DNA of 64,000 nt from Chrysomallon squamiferum (GCA_012295275.1 CM022679.1:20398342-20462341), one strand, 5' to 3'. Numbered from the stretch's first letter, positions 1-15,067 are shown. Notes: generated by a model not told the origin, from the sequence alone. Program-made: numbers and translations.

Positions 1-2211
1 CAAGTATTTTTATAAACCATGATTTTAGTAATTATAATACAGGATTTTGGCATATTGCTTACATTATTATTATTTTTCATTTTTGTATATCTGAAACTTT
101 TTATTTATATTGTTTTTGTATACAGTATCAGTGTCAGTGTAAAATTAAATTCAAGAATTTAGGATAGAAATAAAAAATAATCATTAAAATTTAAATAAAT
201 TTCCATTTTAAAAATTTTTTACTTGTAAAATAATTTATGTGTAATTAAATATTTTGATAAAAAATAATTGAATTTAAATGGTGGGAAAAAGGTTTTGAAA
301 TGTGCTTTTCACATTGTTTTTGTTACTGTTTATAAATTCAATAAATTTAAATTAATATTGAAAACTAAAAAGGCTGGACATTAATAATTTTTGGTACTGT
401 GTCAGGGTATAGTTGTATTAATTATTAGATGTGTATGTTCTTCTGTGTTGTAAACAGATAAAAGTTTATGATCCACTGATGCACAAGATCAATATTTTTA
501 AATTTGTAAGATTTAAAAACAATCTTGTAATCATTTCTATAGTACAGTATTAATACTGAAGAGTTATTTATTTATTTATTTTGCATTAGGAGAAAGGAGA
601 AAGCTCAAAGTCTGATGTATTTTGTTATTGCTTAGTAACAATTGTTGTTTATATTTTTTGTATTAATAGTAGCACTTATAATAGTATAGTCAGAGTGTGC
701 ATAGTACATATTATATCCTGGCTTTAATTTGTAAAATTAATTTTCAGTAAAGAAAATATGACACTCCACTTCTTTATACCTGATGATTTTTTATAACAGA
801 ACATAATTGTTGAAAGCTTTCTGTCACAATAATGCTTTTTTCCCAGTGGGATAAATGGAACTTGAAGAACTAATAATAATTGTACTGGCTTTTTTCAGAC
901 TGCTTTATGGAGGAACATGCTTCAATTCCCTCAGCTTTTAACTTTTTCCTTCATCTTTATATTCCCTCAGCTCACAATTCCCCTTGTTTTATGTCCCTTC
1001 AGCTCTGTGTTCTCTCAGCTTTATGTTTCTACAGCTCTGTGCTTCCTTAGTCTTTTGTGTTTATGAACTGAAGACTGCTCCATGACATCATAGTCTTGTA
1101 ACATCATAATATTTTTTGTTACCAGGTTTTATATATAAAATAGAGCTAACTTTATAATGCTGTAAGACTTAAATGTTTTGTACATATCCCATTTTTTAAT
1201 TCCAGCCTTTGTTTAGAAATAAGAAAACAGAGTTGATTAGGTTTACACTACTCCAAGATGTGTACTACACAGCCTAGTGTTCTTGTTCCAGCTTTTATTT
1301 GTGTCAAGCATGTGGAAGTACTGACACAGAAAATGGTTGTGCTATAAGAGCATATTATTATTGCTAAAAGAACCTATTCCTTTTGATCACTGGGCCATGA
1401 ATGAAAGCAACGAAGCCTACACTTTTATTTATCAGCTTGGTAAATCCATTTTGGTTTGGTTGCCAATGATTCGCAAGTGCTCGGCTTGCTGGACGTACAT
1501 TCAAGTGAGCAGGCCTGGTGCGAATCAAATTTACAGTTTGAGAGAAATGATTAAATTGGGCATGTGTATTCGAGTGCATGCATGCCTATGTTGATTGCTT
1601 CCATCTGGTCCATGGACTCTTGCTCAAATTTACACAGTGATGATTGAAATAGATAAAGAAATAGTTGTATATGATTGGTGAGGGAGAGAAAAAAAAAAGA
1701 AAAAAACATTCCTAAGATTATCATCAGATATGTAGAAAAAGTGGAATAAGAAAAATGAATGAACGGTTGGAATGCCAAAAAAAAAACAAGCATTGGGCTT
1801 TTCTTTGTGTCTTTAAAAAACAATAAGTTAAAAATAAAGTGTGGTTTAGTGATTTCACGTAGTTATTCTTTTGGTTCGTTAATCTGGAATATGAAATGAA
1901 ATGGATTACATGCCCTGTAGGTGTAATCGTGGATAAGTTTCTCTAGCCTATTAATGTATTATGCAGCACTGATCCCAGAAGCCCACAGGCTCACACTGAA
2001 ATCAGCTTGTGTTAGTGGAGAGAAGCCCTCCATTGTCCTCACTTACAAATAACCTGTGTAATTTAATTGTAATATGATATTAAATTATTGCAAGAAATTG
2101 GATGAGTAAGCATATGACAGGATCCTAAGATTGAACTGATATGACTCCATCAGTGTGGGTTTTTTGTATTATTATTTTATATATTTTTTAAAATTATTTT
2201 TCTTTTACTTT

Positions 2212-2794
2212 ATTATTTTTTAATACTATTTAAAATCTTGTTATATATAAGCTGTAATATTAGAGTGCACAGAACAGGTTGTTATTTTTATCACATCTAA
2301 TTATTGTATTCTTTACTCAGTTCTTTTAAAATGTATTACTAAAATCTATTATTAATGAATTTTGGTAATTATATTAATCTTTATGACTGCTTTTTGTGGT
2401 TTTATTTTTATTTATTTTTATTTTATATATTTTTTAATTATTATTTTTAATTTTTCATTCATTTATTTGTGTGTGTGTTTGTGTTTTCAAATTTTTTTTT
2501 ACAGACAATTGATTCAGCATACACAAAAATAGTATTATACTGACCTTCTTTTTTGGGGTTGCTTTTTTGTTGGTTATTTTAAAATCGAAATCAAAAGAAA
2601 TAACTGATTATGATGTCCAACATTAAAAAGATTTGTTTTTATGAGTATGTCAATTTTTTTTTTTTTTTTTATTATTTTTTAATAATATTTAAAATCTTGT
2701 TATATGTAAGCTGTAATATCAGAGTGCACAGAATGGGTTGTTATTTTTATCACATCTAATTATCACATCACATCTTTACTCAGTTCATTTAAAA
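2212..2794 (+). repeat. Direct duplication of a ~120-bp segment
   Basis: The segment at about 2212-2331 recurs at about 2671-2794. Both contain the order atttaaaatcttgttatat, aagctgtaatat, agagtgcacagaa, ggttgttatttttatcacat and ctttactcagttc. Copies differ at scattered positions and by a small insertion (tcacatcacat). The copies are about 460 bases apart in the large intron. Confidence 0.9.
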
Positions 2795-4605
2795 CATTTT
2801 CACCTGCATCACATTGCAAATCTGAACAATGCCCTGGTATTTTCTAAAAGCTGAATTTGTTTCTGGAGAAATAGACATTAATTAGAAAGAGATCAGAGCT
2901 GGCAGGTTAAAATTAGGGTCAGCCAAGAAACAAACAATATTTTATGAAATGCCTAATCTGGTTTTAAAAACTCTTCATTAATGTCAGCTCATATCACAGT
3001 TACATGAATATCACTAAACATGTATACTAGTACACTTTATCAGAGCTTTTATTATGTATGAAGTACTTGGCATGCTGTTATTGACTCTAGTTCAGAGTGT
3101 AATTATATTACCATTTTCATAAAATTCACATTTTTATTTTTATTTATTTTTTTTTTTTTTTTTGATTGACATTTTGAGGAAATAAAATTAACAAAAAAAA
3201 AAATAATAAAACATCTCTAAAACAAAATCTGTGAAAATAACTGGAATTACCTGAAGGCATACAGGTGTGTGTGTTTTTTTTTTGTTTTTTTGTTTTTTTG
3301 AAACACAAAAACGTAATTACTTCTGACGTAGAAGCCAAACTTCGGGATTACCACATGGAGACAGCTGACGCCACACAAGTCCCGCGACTTGGCAGAGACA
3401 ATACAAATGAAGTTACATGCTGTAGAAGGATGAGTTGGGGATTTCTCTGTACAAGGTGTTACCTGAACGGTGGTACAGAATTCCATGTCAACAAGTGTCA
3501 ACATTGTTCTTACTGCCAGTCCCTTGCCACTGCAGATGTCTTGTTTGATTGTTATTTTAACTGTCGTCGTCTGAAAATAACATGCTTAGTAATAATAACA
3601 AAACATTTGATAATAAGCCAGAAAACAGCAATATTAAAATAACATCAATACATGAACAGTGGTAAATAGGTGGAATAGTCTAAGAACTATGTCTTCGATG
3701 AAGCAAGAAAAAGAATAGTGTTTCACTATTTTATGCTTGTAAATGGTTTGATATTCACTATTATATCATTGACAAATAAGTAGTTGGTGTATATATATAG
3801 ACCTATTATATATATATTATATCCATTGATTATTACAGTTACATTGTTTTAAAGAATAAATGCTTAATGCCAAACGATTTATCTGTGTGCTATAACTTTA
3901 AATAATGTCTAGTAAAGAAATGTTTTGTTGTACTAAGTGAATGTTTACATTTTTTTATTTTTTAGTGATTGCTATTTTGACTACTCTGATGATTATTAAA
4001 ATTGTATAAATTATTATTTAATATTAAATAAGTATGAGTATTTAACAAAATGAAAAAAAGGCATTATTTTTATTGTTTAATTGGTAGTATCAGTGTTTTA
4101 GAAAAACAAGAAAAGAAAAAGACGTTAGTACCAAATTGTATTTGCACTAGGCTATATTTTGTTATTGGTGCCAAAAGGTAAAGAAATAAAGAAGGAAAAG
4201 AGTGTGAATTGAAATTTGTTTTAGTGTTGGGTTACAGCTGAGAGAGTCATGCCTTGTTACTGAGTATTTCTCTGTGCTGCCGAGGTCACAACAATGTTTC
4301 CCATTCATCAGCACACTGAAGATCATTGCCACCAACTCATGTTGTAAGCATACAAAAGCATATCATTGCCTGCTGTGTGGGAAGTCATTCAAACTGCCAC
4401 CAGCACACTGTATGATTTCTCTTCTGTATTGTAGTCGGTCAAAAACGGTGCTTTTGTGGCAAACATGTTCTCCTTTCAGACACTCCTCCACTCAACATCA
4501 TTGAATATTGTCATTTTATTGAAAAGAAATTTCAAAAAAAAAAAAAGAAGAAGAAAAAGTATGTTATGTATATATCTATCCATATATATGTATGAATGTA
4601 GATAT

Positions 4606-4652
<47 letters not shown>
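4606..4652. repeat. (CA)n microsatellite
   Basis: An uninterrupted CA dinucleotide run of about 46 bases within the large intron. Confidence 0.95.
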
Positions 4653-4653
<1 letters not shown>

Positions 4654-7029
4654 TCATACATGAATACATATTTATGAATATGAAATAAGGTTATTTTGAT
4701 ATATAGCATAAATTAGGCTCAGTCAGAGACATGGCATTATTGAATATTGTTTTTTGTTTTATTTTATTATATTTTTCTTATTAACATATAAAATTAATGT
4801 TTAATTAGCACATTTTAATTATATATACATTTTATAAATATAAAGCAAGACTTAGTTATGACATAAATTAATGGGTTTTTTTGGTTGTAAACACTAAACT
4901 TTATCAACTATAAATTAGGTTAATGAAGTTGTCCCTCAGGTTAGTAGTTATATTTAGTGACAGAAAAAGTAATTAAAATAAGTATAAGAAAAATAAATAA
5001 TTTTGTTTTAAAAACAAGCATCTCTTAAGATATTGTGTCAGGTTCAATTTTCTATCAGTATTTTCTGTAAAATGTTTAAATAAAGACAATAACAACAAAA
5101 TCAGACATATCTGATCATTTCTGAAATGACTGAAAATGTATGATTGAAAAAAATTATTAATTTTTTTTTTAATAAATTATCATGCATCTTGTTTAATGTT
5201 ACAACTGTATAATATATTCAGTTGTGACAATCTTTAGTATCTGTTTAGTTTATTCCCATGCAGTGTACCTCCTACAGTTATGTGTTCTTTTATAGAATAC
5301 TTCTTACATTTGTTTTCTCTTTGCAGGATACCTCCTACCATGATATAAAATAAAAAGATTTATTATAATATTAATTAATGTTACACTGTTACACTGAAAA
5401 TCTGAATGGATGCACCTCTATACATTTATACTTTTTTCCCTTTTCAACCAGTTTCAGAACTGATTTATCAACATCCAAGGTTTACTATTTATGGAAAGGT
5501 GCACACATCTCTTGCTGCTTATCAGAATAGAATAGAATATAGTTTGAATTCCATTCAGTATCTCCATGGTCTTTAAATATATTTTAACCCATGTAACTGT
5601 AGGTTAAAAATGCATTGTTAAATAAAGCATTTCTTATTCACTTTAATGTAAATTGTTATTAGACAAGCAGATTTTTTTAACCACATTTATTCTCAACACT
5701 AATTAATTTCGTTTTTATTCTGTGTGATTGTTTATGACTTGAATTAAAAAAACTGAATCTTCTTTCTTTTTCTTCTTCTTCTTATTTTTTTAAAACTGGT
5801 CATGATTATAACATAAACAGTTGGTTTTGGGGGTTTTGCTGGTTTTTGCAGAGGCAGGCAAGATTGTGAGCTGTTTTATTTGTAAAAAATTTTATTATCT
5901 GAATTTGTTATTTCTGACATACATGTTTAGATACAAACTCAAAGGGTCTGCATTTGTTTTTTGTTTTTTAAAATATATTAAATGGAAGTGTATAAAAATA
6001 TTCTTTGAAAAAATTCAAAATAAAAGAGGTTTAATATTTTTTGTTTTTCATTATTATTTTTTGAAATGGATACTGTATTTTAAACTGAATTTGTTTCATT
6101 AACAGCACCAGTTTGTTACAATTTTTTAGAAACACCTACAGATGATGTTTAGTTCCAGAGCTAGTAATTTAAAAAGAAAGACAAGAAAAGAAAAAAATTC
6201 TTACATCATTGTTTGTGTTCTTAGAATTTGCTCATGTTGTTTGGATCACTGGTGCAGGTTCTTGCAGTGAGTCCTGTTATCCCCATTCTAGATGAGATGA
6301 CTTACATGTGGCATTTTAATACTTGATCAATTCATTGCATGTGTCAACATAAGTCTGTCTATTGGATTATTTTAATCTTGTTATGATAAACTGCTTACAC
6401 ATTTCTGATTGTGCAATGATACTGCTTATTTCTTCTCTTTTTTAAAAACTTTTTAACCTCTTTTTTTCTTTTTTTTTTATTTGTAATTTAAAAAGAATGA
6501 TATTCATAATGATACAGTTTTTGATTACTAAATTTATTTATTAAATTCTGTTAAAATAAATTTTCAAAGATGATAATGATTAATGATTATAATGATAAAC
6601 TGTTTTAAAAAAATGTTCATTATTTAACTGATAAATTTTTATCCTTGAACATCATGCAGAATTAAGAAGACGTCTATGTTATTTTAATTAGATGTCTTAA
6701 AATGTCATTTATATAGGCTTGAAATTTAAAGTATCTAAAATTATTTCAAGGAACAAAATTAGCAGATAATAAACTAACATACGAATAACAATAAATGAAT
6801 AAATAACTGAGGAAATGAATAAATTATATTATAATACTGAAAAGATATTAAGTAAGGATGAATATTAATATAGTGTACATTGCATGGCTCATTTTAAAAT
6901 TGTTTTCCTTTTATTACTACCGCAGTTAATAAACAAGGTTCAAGGTTTATGATTAAATCAATAAATAGAGATCAAATAGCTGAATAATTTCCTTTCTTCA
7001 TACAAATTTATCATTTAATTGTAGTTTCA

Positions 7030-7315
7030 TATGACAGTATCAGTGGACTGACCTTTTGTATGATTGTGTCATTGCACTGTATACTTGTATCATTGGGTTG
7101 TATGATTGTATTGGTGAACTGTACTTTAGTATCATAGTATCATAATATCATTGTATCACTGGTTTCTACTTTGGTATGATACCATCACTGGATTTGAGTT
7201 TTGCACAATCGTATTTTTATATGGTACTGATAGTACTACTTGGTTTAACTTTTGTATGATTGTATCACTGGATTGTATGATTGTATTGGTGGACTGTACT
7301 TACATATCACTGAAT
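7030..7315 (+). repeat. Degenerate minisatellite (tgtatgattgtatcactgga family)
   Basis: About ten imperfect units of 20-35 bases repeat the words tgtatgattgt, atcactgg and actgtactt. The reading frames here are the repeat read in two phases. It lies in the large 5' intron. Confidence 0.8.
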
Positions 7316-10300
7316 TACATGAATGTGACTTTAGAATACAGTTACAAACAAATTTTGTCACAATATTTGTCTTTTATACAAATTATCATAGGATTTTTTC
7401 TTCCATACAAATTTGTCCTTGGATTATGCTTTCATACTCATTCATTCTCATATTTATCGCTGTTTCATAGAAATTTATCTTGAGATAATATATATTAGAG
7501 AATGTTATATGTACATGCATAACAGGCTAACCTGTAACGATAACAGTGTTAATTATGAGTGGGTGTAGAATATAAAAGATTAGGTCATACAAAATCATTA
7601 GGACAAGAAAGAACAAGCGTCACACCTGCCTCCAACACTTAGGTTCAGCCTGTCAGCATGCTAGCACATCTCTGTCTGACAGGCAGCTGTCTACACACAC
7701 ATCTATCATAGGTCATGTTGATAACTGCATGTCACTTGTTGGCAGATTTCACAGACATATTTTTATTACAGTATTGTGTTAATAACTATTGTTCACACTT
7801 TTTCAGTACAGTTTATACTGAATAATAGCAGTACTGTTTTGTACTTTCATTTATTTTTCCTTTTTTAAATATCTTTTTAGAGAGGCTATATTTTTATATC
7901 GAAAAATTATATTTCTGTTTATGATTTTGAACAGGCAGATTTTAATCAAATTATTTTGAACACTGTTTTAGTTATATTTTGTTTTCATTTATTCAAAGAA
8001 TTTTTATTATTAAAATATGGCAGTGTCTGAGTTAGCATCTTTAAACTGATTCATAGTAATATAATTATTAATATTGATTTATTTTCATATGATTTTCTGC
8101 AATACTATATAAGTGACAATAATTTGCTTTGTTCAAAGACTTTGTATTTAAAATATGTAGAGGGTGAAATTAATATTTTTGTTATTTGAGTTAAGTTGTA
8201 AATAAATATTTTATATTTTGTGTAAGAAATTTCATAAATACTGTATTTCAAAATATGAAAGTCTAAATTGTATTTTGATTTTTAAATGCTATAAGTGGAA
8301 CAAATTTATATTCTTTCTCTTCCCCATAAAATATTTATGCATTAAAGGTACATTTCACCATTTTCTTTTTATGCTGTTTTGAAAGTGATTTCCCCTGGCC
8401 TTCCACCGATTGCAGTGTATTATTTTAATTAAATATATGTTTTCTTGTGCCTTTCAAGGAAATGAACTATTAAACATTTCACACACGCAGACTGCAAAGG
8501 ATTTTGGTTGCATGTTTTCTCGGGGGATTTCTGAGCTGCTGAATGTACAATTTTATTTCTACGTCTGCTTCATGTTCTCTCTTAAACTGCCGTTTTTTTC
8601 TCCTCGTATAAACACGAAATGATCGGCTATCCCCAATTTGTACGCTGACTCATCTGACATGTTTTCTTGTGTTATCCTTTGAAAATGTGTAACGGAATCC
8701 TGCTAATATCTGTAATGTCTGATTATGTCATTGATTTCCAGGGTCAGCATGGTGTGTTTAATCTCAGCTTGAAGCAACTTTCATTCCAATTGAATCCTTG
8801 TTTTTCATTACAGAAAATTCATCAAGTCATCTGACATGTTTTTTGGATTTAACAAAAAGGAAAAAGAAAAGGAGAAAAAAAAATCAACAACAAACAAAAA
8901 CATTAAATCTTGTGTCATTTTCTTTTTAGAATGATACTTTCCTGAAGACAGCAAGAAAACATTGAAATAAACCAAACATTTGCGGAAAATTGAGTCAAAC
9001 CAATGCAATTGCTTCTGGTGGGAAAACCAATTCCCTAAGGGAGAGCATTTATACAAGCTCACCTTCTTTTTTTTCTTTTTTTTTTTCTTTCTTTTTAAAA
9101 ATATTTTATGCTGGGGGCAATGCACCGCATGTTAACAAGACACCAGTGATTATCTTTAGATCTCATGCTTGACAGCACTTGAACTGTGATTACTTGAGGT
9201 AGGAGTGGACATCGTTAATATGGCCTCAACATCGATTCTGTCCTCAGCATCTTCCCCAGGTTGACCTGTCTCTTTCTCTCATAACAAAGCAATTGTGCTC
9301 ATTCTGTTGTTGCTGGCTGTTGGTTAGCCGGGCCTTTATTTCACCAACACTGCTGTTGTCACCTGAAGGGCAGGATTAAAGATTACAATTCAGTGCATTG
9401 TTACATACACATACAAGCAAACATCTCGTATCCCCAGCTTAAATAACGCCTTCTCCTTATGAAAAATGACTTGGTAGTAAATGTAATATAGCTAATGGCT
9501 TGTTCATATTTTTAAGATGTTGTCCTTATTTGCACCTGTGTATGAGTTATGCACTGTTAGACATCTGTCTGTGTTGATTAATCAAAATAAAGGTAGAGAG
9601 ATTAGGGTAGAAGAGGATTATTAATCCATCTTATTTGCTGAACTCAAATAATGGCAAATGTTGCTCGCCTGCTGTGCTATGAAAAAAGATACTGGGAGTT
9701 AAATACAATATTGTTACACAGAAAAATAAACAGAATTGAGAAGTATTTTAAAATAACTTGTATGTTTTAAAATACAGCTGATTTTACATGATAGTTATAA
9801 TCTGAATGAAGACTAGTATATCTACAGCAGTAACAATTAAACACAATTATTGTTATCTTTTATGTTAAGCCAGTTACATTCACAATGATTAGTCAGTCAT
9901 TCAAAAAAAAATGATCTAGAAAATATTAAAGATTAAAGGGTTTTACACAGTAGTTAACTGAATACACAATATTGTTCATTTAAACAAAATTTTATTTCCA
10001 TTTAAAAAGTAGTAGTCTAGGGATTGACCACATTCTTGTTAGTACTTATGACAAACATTTTAAAAAGAACATAACAAGTTATAACATTTTACTTAGTTTA
10101 TTGTTGTTACTTGTGTATTCAGTTATGTGGTACATGTTTACAAGCTTGAATGAGACCCACAACAAAAATTATATTTAGTAAAAGCAGCAAGCTAAGATGT
10201 AATCATACATAAAGGACCACTGTGCTGGTGTTTTGGCATATGACAGGAAAATGTGCCTATCACTACATGTTGACATTTGAGGCATCATTCAGCCAGTAAA

Positions 10301-11401
10301 TTGCAGGAAGTGTGAAATATGAGTAGACGTGCTTTACAGACTGGTCATTTTTATATTGCAGGTCAGTCATAGTAATGCACTGTGTAACTGTCCTTTATTG
10401 TTAATCTTAGTACAGTTTTTTCCAGTGAAATTATAGGCAATGTAGTATTGTTAGATACAAAATAGTATTTTAAAAATAGTACATGTTGTGTAATTAATGA
10501 TTCACTATAAATAAATTCTATGTTTTCATAAGTTTGTGACATAAAAAACCATTTGTCTGTTCTAAAATTATTTTATTATAATTTCGCCATAAAACTGAAA
10601 TTGCTCTTAAAGATGAATATGTTTTTGTTCCTATTTTAATTGTGAGAGAAGAGATTTTTAATTCAGAATTTGAAAACAAACCACTTGCATACTGAACTAT
10701 TAGAGGATCAGGCCTCACAAAAGCACTCTTTTGTCTATATCTTATCCCAGCATGTGGCCATTGGCGCCAACAAAATGATATGTATATTTGTCATTATTAT
10801 AATAATAGGAAGAATGATAGAATATTAGTTTGAGTAATGTTGTTGCTGCTGCTACTACTATTACTACTACTGTCATTACCACCACCCACCTATCTATCTG
10901 TCTACATAAGCTGTCTTCAGTTATAATTAATAATATTGTCTCAGCAATTTGATATGTAAATCTATCTCATGTACATTAAACAAAAAATATTTTTGTTTTC
11001 TGTCTTTTTAAAAAAGAAAACTCTTTAGCTTATCCAAGAATTGACCAAATTATTTTTCACTGTCATCGTTGTTCCTCCACGTGAACTGCACTGACATTCC
11101 AAATACTGTCGTCCTCATCATCATGGCTCCGTTGAGGACTGAGTTTGCTCAAAGGTCACAGTCGCTTGTGATTGAGTTGTCAATTACTTTATGCAATGCT
11201 TACCGACATGAGGGAATAAGATGCTAAGTTTAATGATGGATTACACAGGATGAAGGATAATTACACAGAATGAAAAGATTATGTGCCGAGGTCTTTTGTG
11301 TCGCTGTTGTTATTTTTGTTAATTGCTTGAGATGAAGAAGTCTTCTGAATATTATTTTTCACCATTTTTATTTTCCAGCACTGGTTTATTTGTTTGTTTG
11401 T

Positions 11402-11436
<35 letters not shown>

Positions 11437-11883
11437 TTTTAGGATGATGGAGATTATATTATATATTGTTTAAAAAAAATATGTATATTTTAAAAAGCAG
11501 CAATTTAAAAAACTAAAATGTTTAATTTCAACTTTATTATGACACATGTTGCTAATTTTTCTAAAACCCACCAACTATTCAAAGAATAAAATAAGAAAGA
11601 AATAAATCATGTCACCTGTCACATTTATCCTTAAAATTTTTACAGCCAATTCCCTTTTTCTTTCTTTTTTAATTTTTGTTTTTTTTTTTTTAATAATTTT
11701 TATAAAAAAGAACAAATATTTTCCAGTTTACAGAGTATGTAAAGGAGGTGTACTCAAGTAACATTTTGATTTTGACATATAATCAGTCAAACCTTTAACA
11801 AATATTTTCAGTTTATAACATTGTGAAATCAATACAAAAAAGTAACACCTTGAAACATTCTGTTGGCATGTTAACATTTACTT

Positions 11884-11917
<34 letters not shown>

Positions 11918-13020
11918 ATAAAAGTTACCTAATAAATATGAAAATGCTTAGTGTGACCTATGAATGCTTTATTCTAAATGCATTAGGACCTGTGCAAGAT
12001 TGTTAATCTAATTAAAACTTGATTGGCTGACATTTGTTTTTGTTTTGTTTTTTGTCAGTTAGCATTATATCTGTATTTATTTCCTCTGAAATTCAGTTAA
12101 AAATCATCTCCATTTTGCCTTGATACATATTTGTTTTCACTTTCTAATAGTGAATTATTCTGGTGGTGTTTGTGAAAGATTCAAATGATAGTGAAAAATA
12201 AAGGTATGACATTTAATGGTAAATAAATATCAGTTTAGTTTCACATATATGTAAATAAAATACAAAAGTTTAATTTCTGTAAGACTGATAAGAAATACAA
12301 ATTATTTTATTTACAGAAACTCACCCAAGCTTTGGAATGAAAAATATAAAATGTGTGACTGACAAACCTTTTTTTTTTTCAAAAATAATTTTTGTGCTGA
12401 AGATTGAGACTGGCAAAAAAAAGGCCATTTTGTCACTACTGATACATATTCTGAATTTCTAAGGCATGAAAAAAATGGAGTGGCAAGAGAAATCTTAAAA
12501 TTACTTATTAGGTATATTCTCAGTTTTTAAGACACGGAAAAACTGGAATAGGAAAGAAAGAAAATTTGAACTGCTTTGATTTGGCTGTACTACTAGTAAA
12601 AAGTAATAACTGTAATAACCTCTAATACTCTTAACTCTTCCAGTCAGACTTTATAATTATCATCAAGATTCATTTAACTAATTGTGACAGGTAAAAGTCT
12701 TGACATCTCCAAATGAGGGAAGCATTTTACCGTGATAGCAAAAGTTCTGTGATCACTGGCCAGAATTAAATATATTAGCAAAAGCACTCGCAATTAGTCA
12801 AATGTCAGACAGCCCACTGTGTTAATGGATAAGATATGGAGGGAAATATTGTATTGAAATTTCCAAAGTTAATCTCTGTATGATATGAGAAATTAATGTT
12901 TGCATGTTGGAGCTTTCAGAATGTAGACTGAATGGTGGAAGTTAGGTTGAAGTTGTAGATGGCAGTATGTGTGAGTTCAAGGAGTTCAGTTGGTACCTTT
13001 CCAGTGTCAGAATAAATTGA

Positions 13021-13055
<35 letters not shown>

Positions 13056-14449
13056 TGTGTGTGAGAATTATCAGAATATTTGTGTGTATGTATGTCTGAA
13101 TGACTAAGAAAAGAGAGAGATATCTTCTGTATGTAGAAAAGTGTACTAAATACTCTTGCATGTTGCAAATCTATAACCAAGTACTTTATTAGAATGTTTA
13201 ATTGGTACTAGTATACTGAATGAAATGGTCATTCATATTTGATAGTGATGATTATTTAACTAGTGTCCTTTGTTTTTTTTAAAAGTCTGAATTCTAATTT
13301 AAATTCAAAATTAAATTCTTTTCATTCTTTTTCTTCTATTTTTAAATAAATAAATAATTATACAAAGTTATAAAAATCTTTACAGTGGTAATTTCTAAAA
13401 AATCTTTTTCAGAAATTAACTATTGATATTAACTGAAATATATCTTCTAAAAGTTTATAAATGGAAATAAATAAAGTATATTCTTTGTAAAATTGACCAT
13501 TTAGAGAAAATAAAATTCCTCAGAAAAAAACAAATTGAACAAATTCTTAGCAGTTTACTAAATTTTGTTTTTCTATGGACCCCTGTAGTTGTGAACATAG
13601 TGAACTTGATAATTGATGCCTGGAGGTTAAAAACATAGTTTTATTAATACAAAAATAAATTAATAACATTAATCAAGTTAATTACAGCATGTGTGTATTT
13701 TTTACATTGCCACTAGAATAGCTTACGGATAAATTTGGTAAACCTTGGTTACCCGCATGAATTTAATTTTTTCTCTTTTTTCAACCAGCAGGAATTTGGA
13801 TAATGAAACTTAAGATAAAGGATTATGTGAATTTGCCGAAACTTTTGTTTTAATAAGTGTAAGACTAAAGGCAGCCGATGAACTCAAGCAAAATGGTGGT
13901 ATTGCTTTTGGCAAATTAAATCTTTCAAAAGAATGATTGAGGATTAAGTAAAGTAAATGTTTAATTAGAAATACTTGGTACAATAGTGAAATGATAAATA
14001 ACAATTTTATGTAACAGTTTTTACATTTTGCTGGCTCCTTTTTGTTTGCCAGTTTAAAATGTAGACACTTGCAGAATAATAATAATAAAAAGAAAAAAGA
14101 ATTATTTAAAATAATTATTATTCATAAACAAAAAAATAATAAATATTTCTCTGAATATGCAACAGCCAATATATTTTCTAAATTTTTATTTAATGTCATT
14201 TGATTAAAGTAGATATAAATACAGTTAATATTTATTATGATATCTGTCATGAATAATCTGTTATAATTTGGTTAAAGGTTGTTTTTTTCTCTCTTTTTTT
14301 TCTAATGTTTTGTCTTTGTGTTTGACATTTAATATTAATAAAGAAATGTCAGCAATAGCTGTTAAATGTCATTGCAGCCATAAACAAGAAGACCAATAAA
14401 AGAAGAAAATGAATATTTCACATTTTATATGCTGCAGTTGTTGTCACAA

Positions 14450-14880
14450 TTTATGAAATTTTGGTTAAGAACTGCATGAAATGTAGGCACCATGCGATAG
14501 ACAGTCTTCCACATTTATAGTCGGAACTGGCACAAGTATTGGACAAGCATCATTGAAACTGTGCTGTCGAGTCACTTATTTCATTGAAGCGGTGTCGTTT
14601 ATTCCATTGATTGGCCTCCTGCCACAGCGACTATTGATCACTCATTGCGTTTGCATTTGTTGTATAACACGCAGCCCACAAGCTGATTACTGTAATGATG
14701 GTGCAAGTCCTCCATGTTTCGAGCTCAACAAGCAATCTGGGCGACATGGAATTGTTTGACGTTGTCTTGTAATTTGCCTCAATTTGGTCATTCATTGATA
14801 CAGATAGATTTAGAGTTGCCTGCCTACTGTTGACAAATGTTTCCTTCCACTGTTTTGGTCTTATCAATTTTTGTTTGGCA
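14450..14880. promoter_or_regulatory. Candidate intronic regulatory island
   Basis: About 430 bases of high-complexity sequence with several CpGs (tgcgatag, gtcggaac, gtcgagtc, gcggtgtcg, cagcgac, acacgcagc, ttcgagc, gggcgac) stand in an intron otherwise nearly free of CpG and rich in A/T runs. There is no coding pattern on either strand. Such islands in introns of developmental genes are often enhancers. Confidence 0.4.
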
Positions 14881-15034
14881 GTTTTATTGTCATGGCCATG
14901 TTCTGAATTTTGATTGTATTTTAGGGATTTGGAAGAAAACTGTCATAAATTATTTTAAATGAGTTTTATTAAATGTAACCAAAATTAATACTTTTCTGTT
15001 CTTCATTTTTTTTTTTTTTTTTTTTTTTAATTTG

Positions 15035-15067
<33 letters not shown>

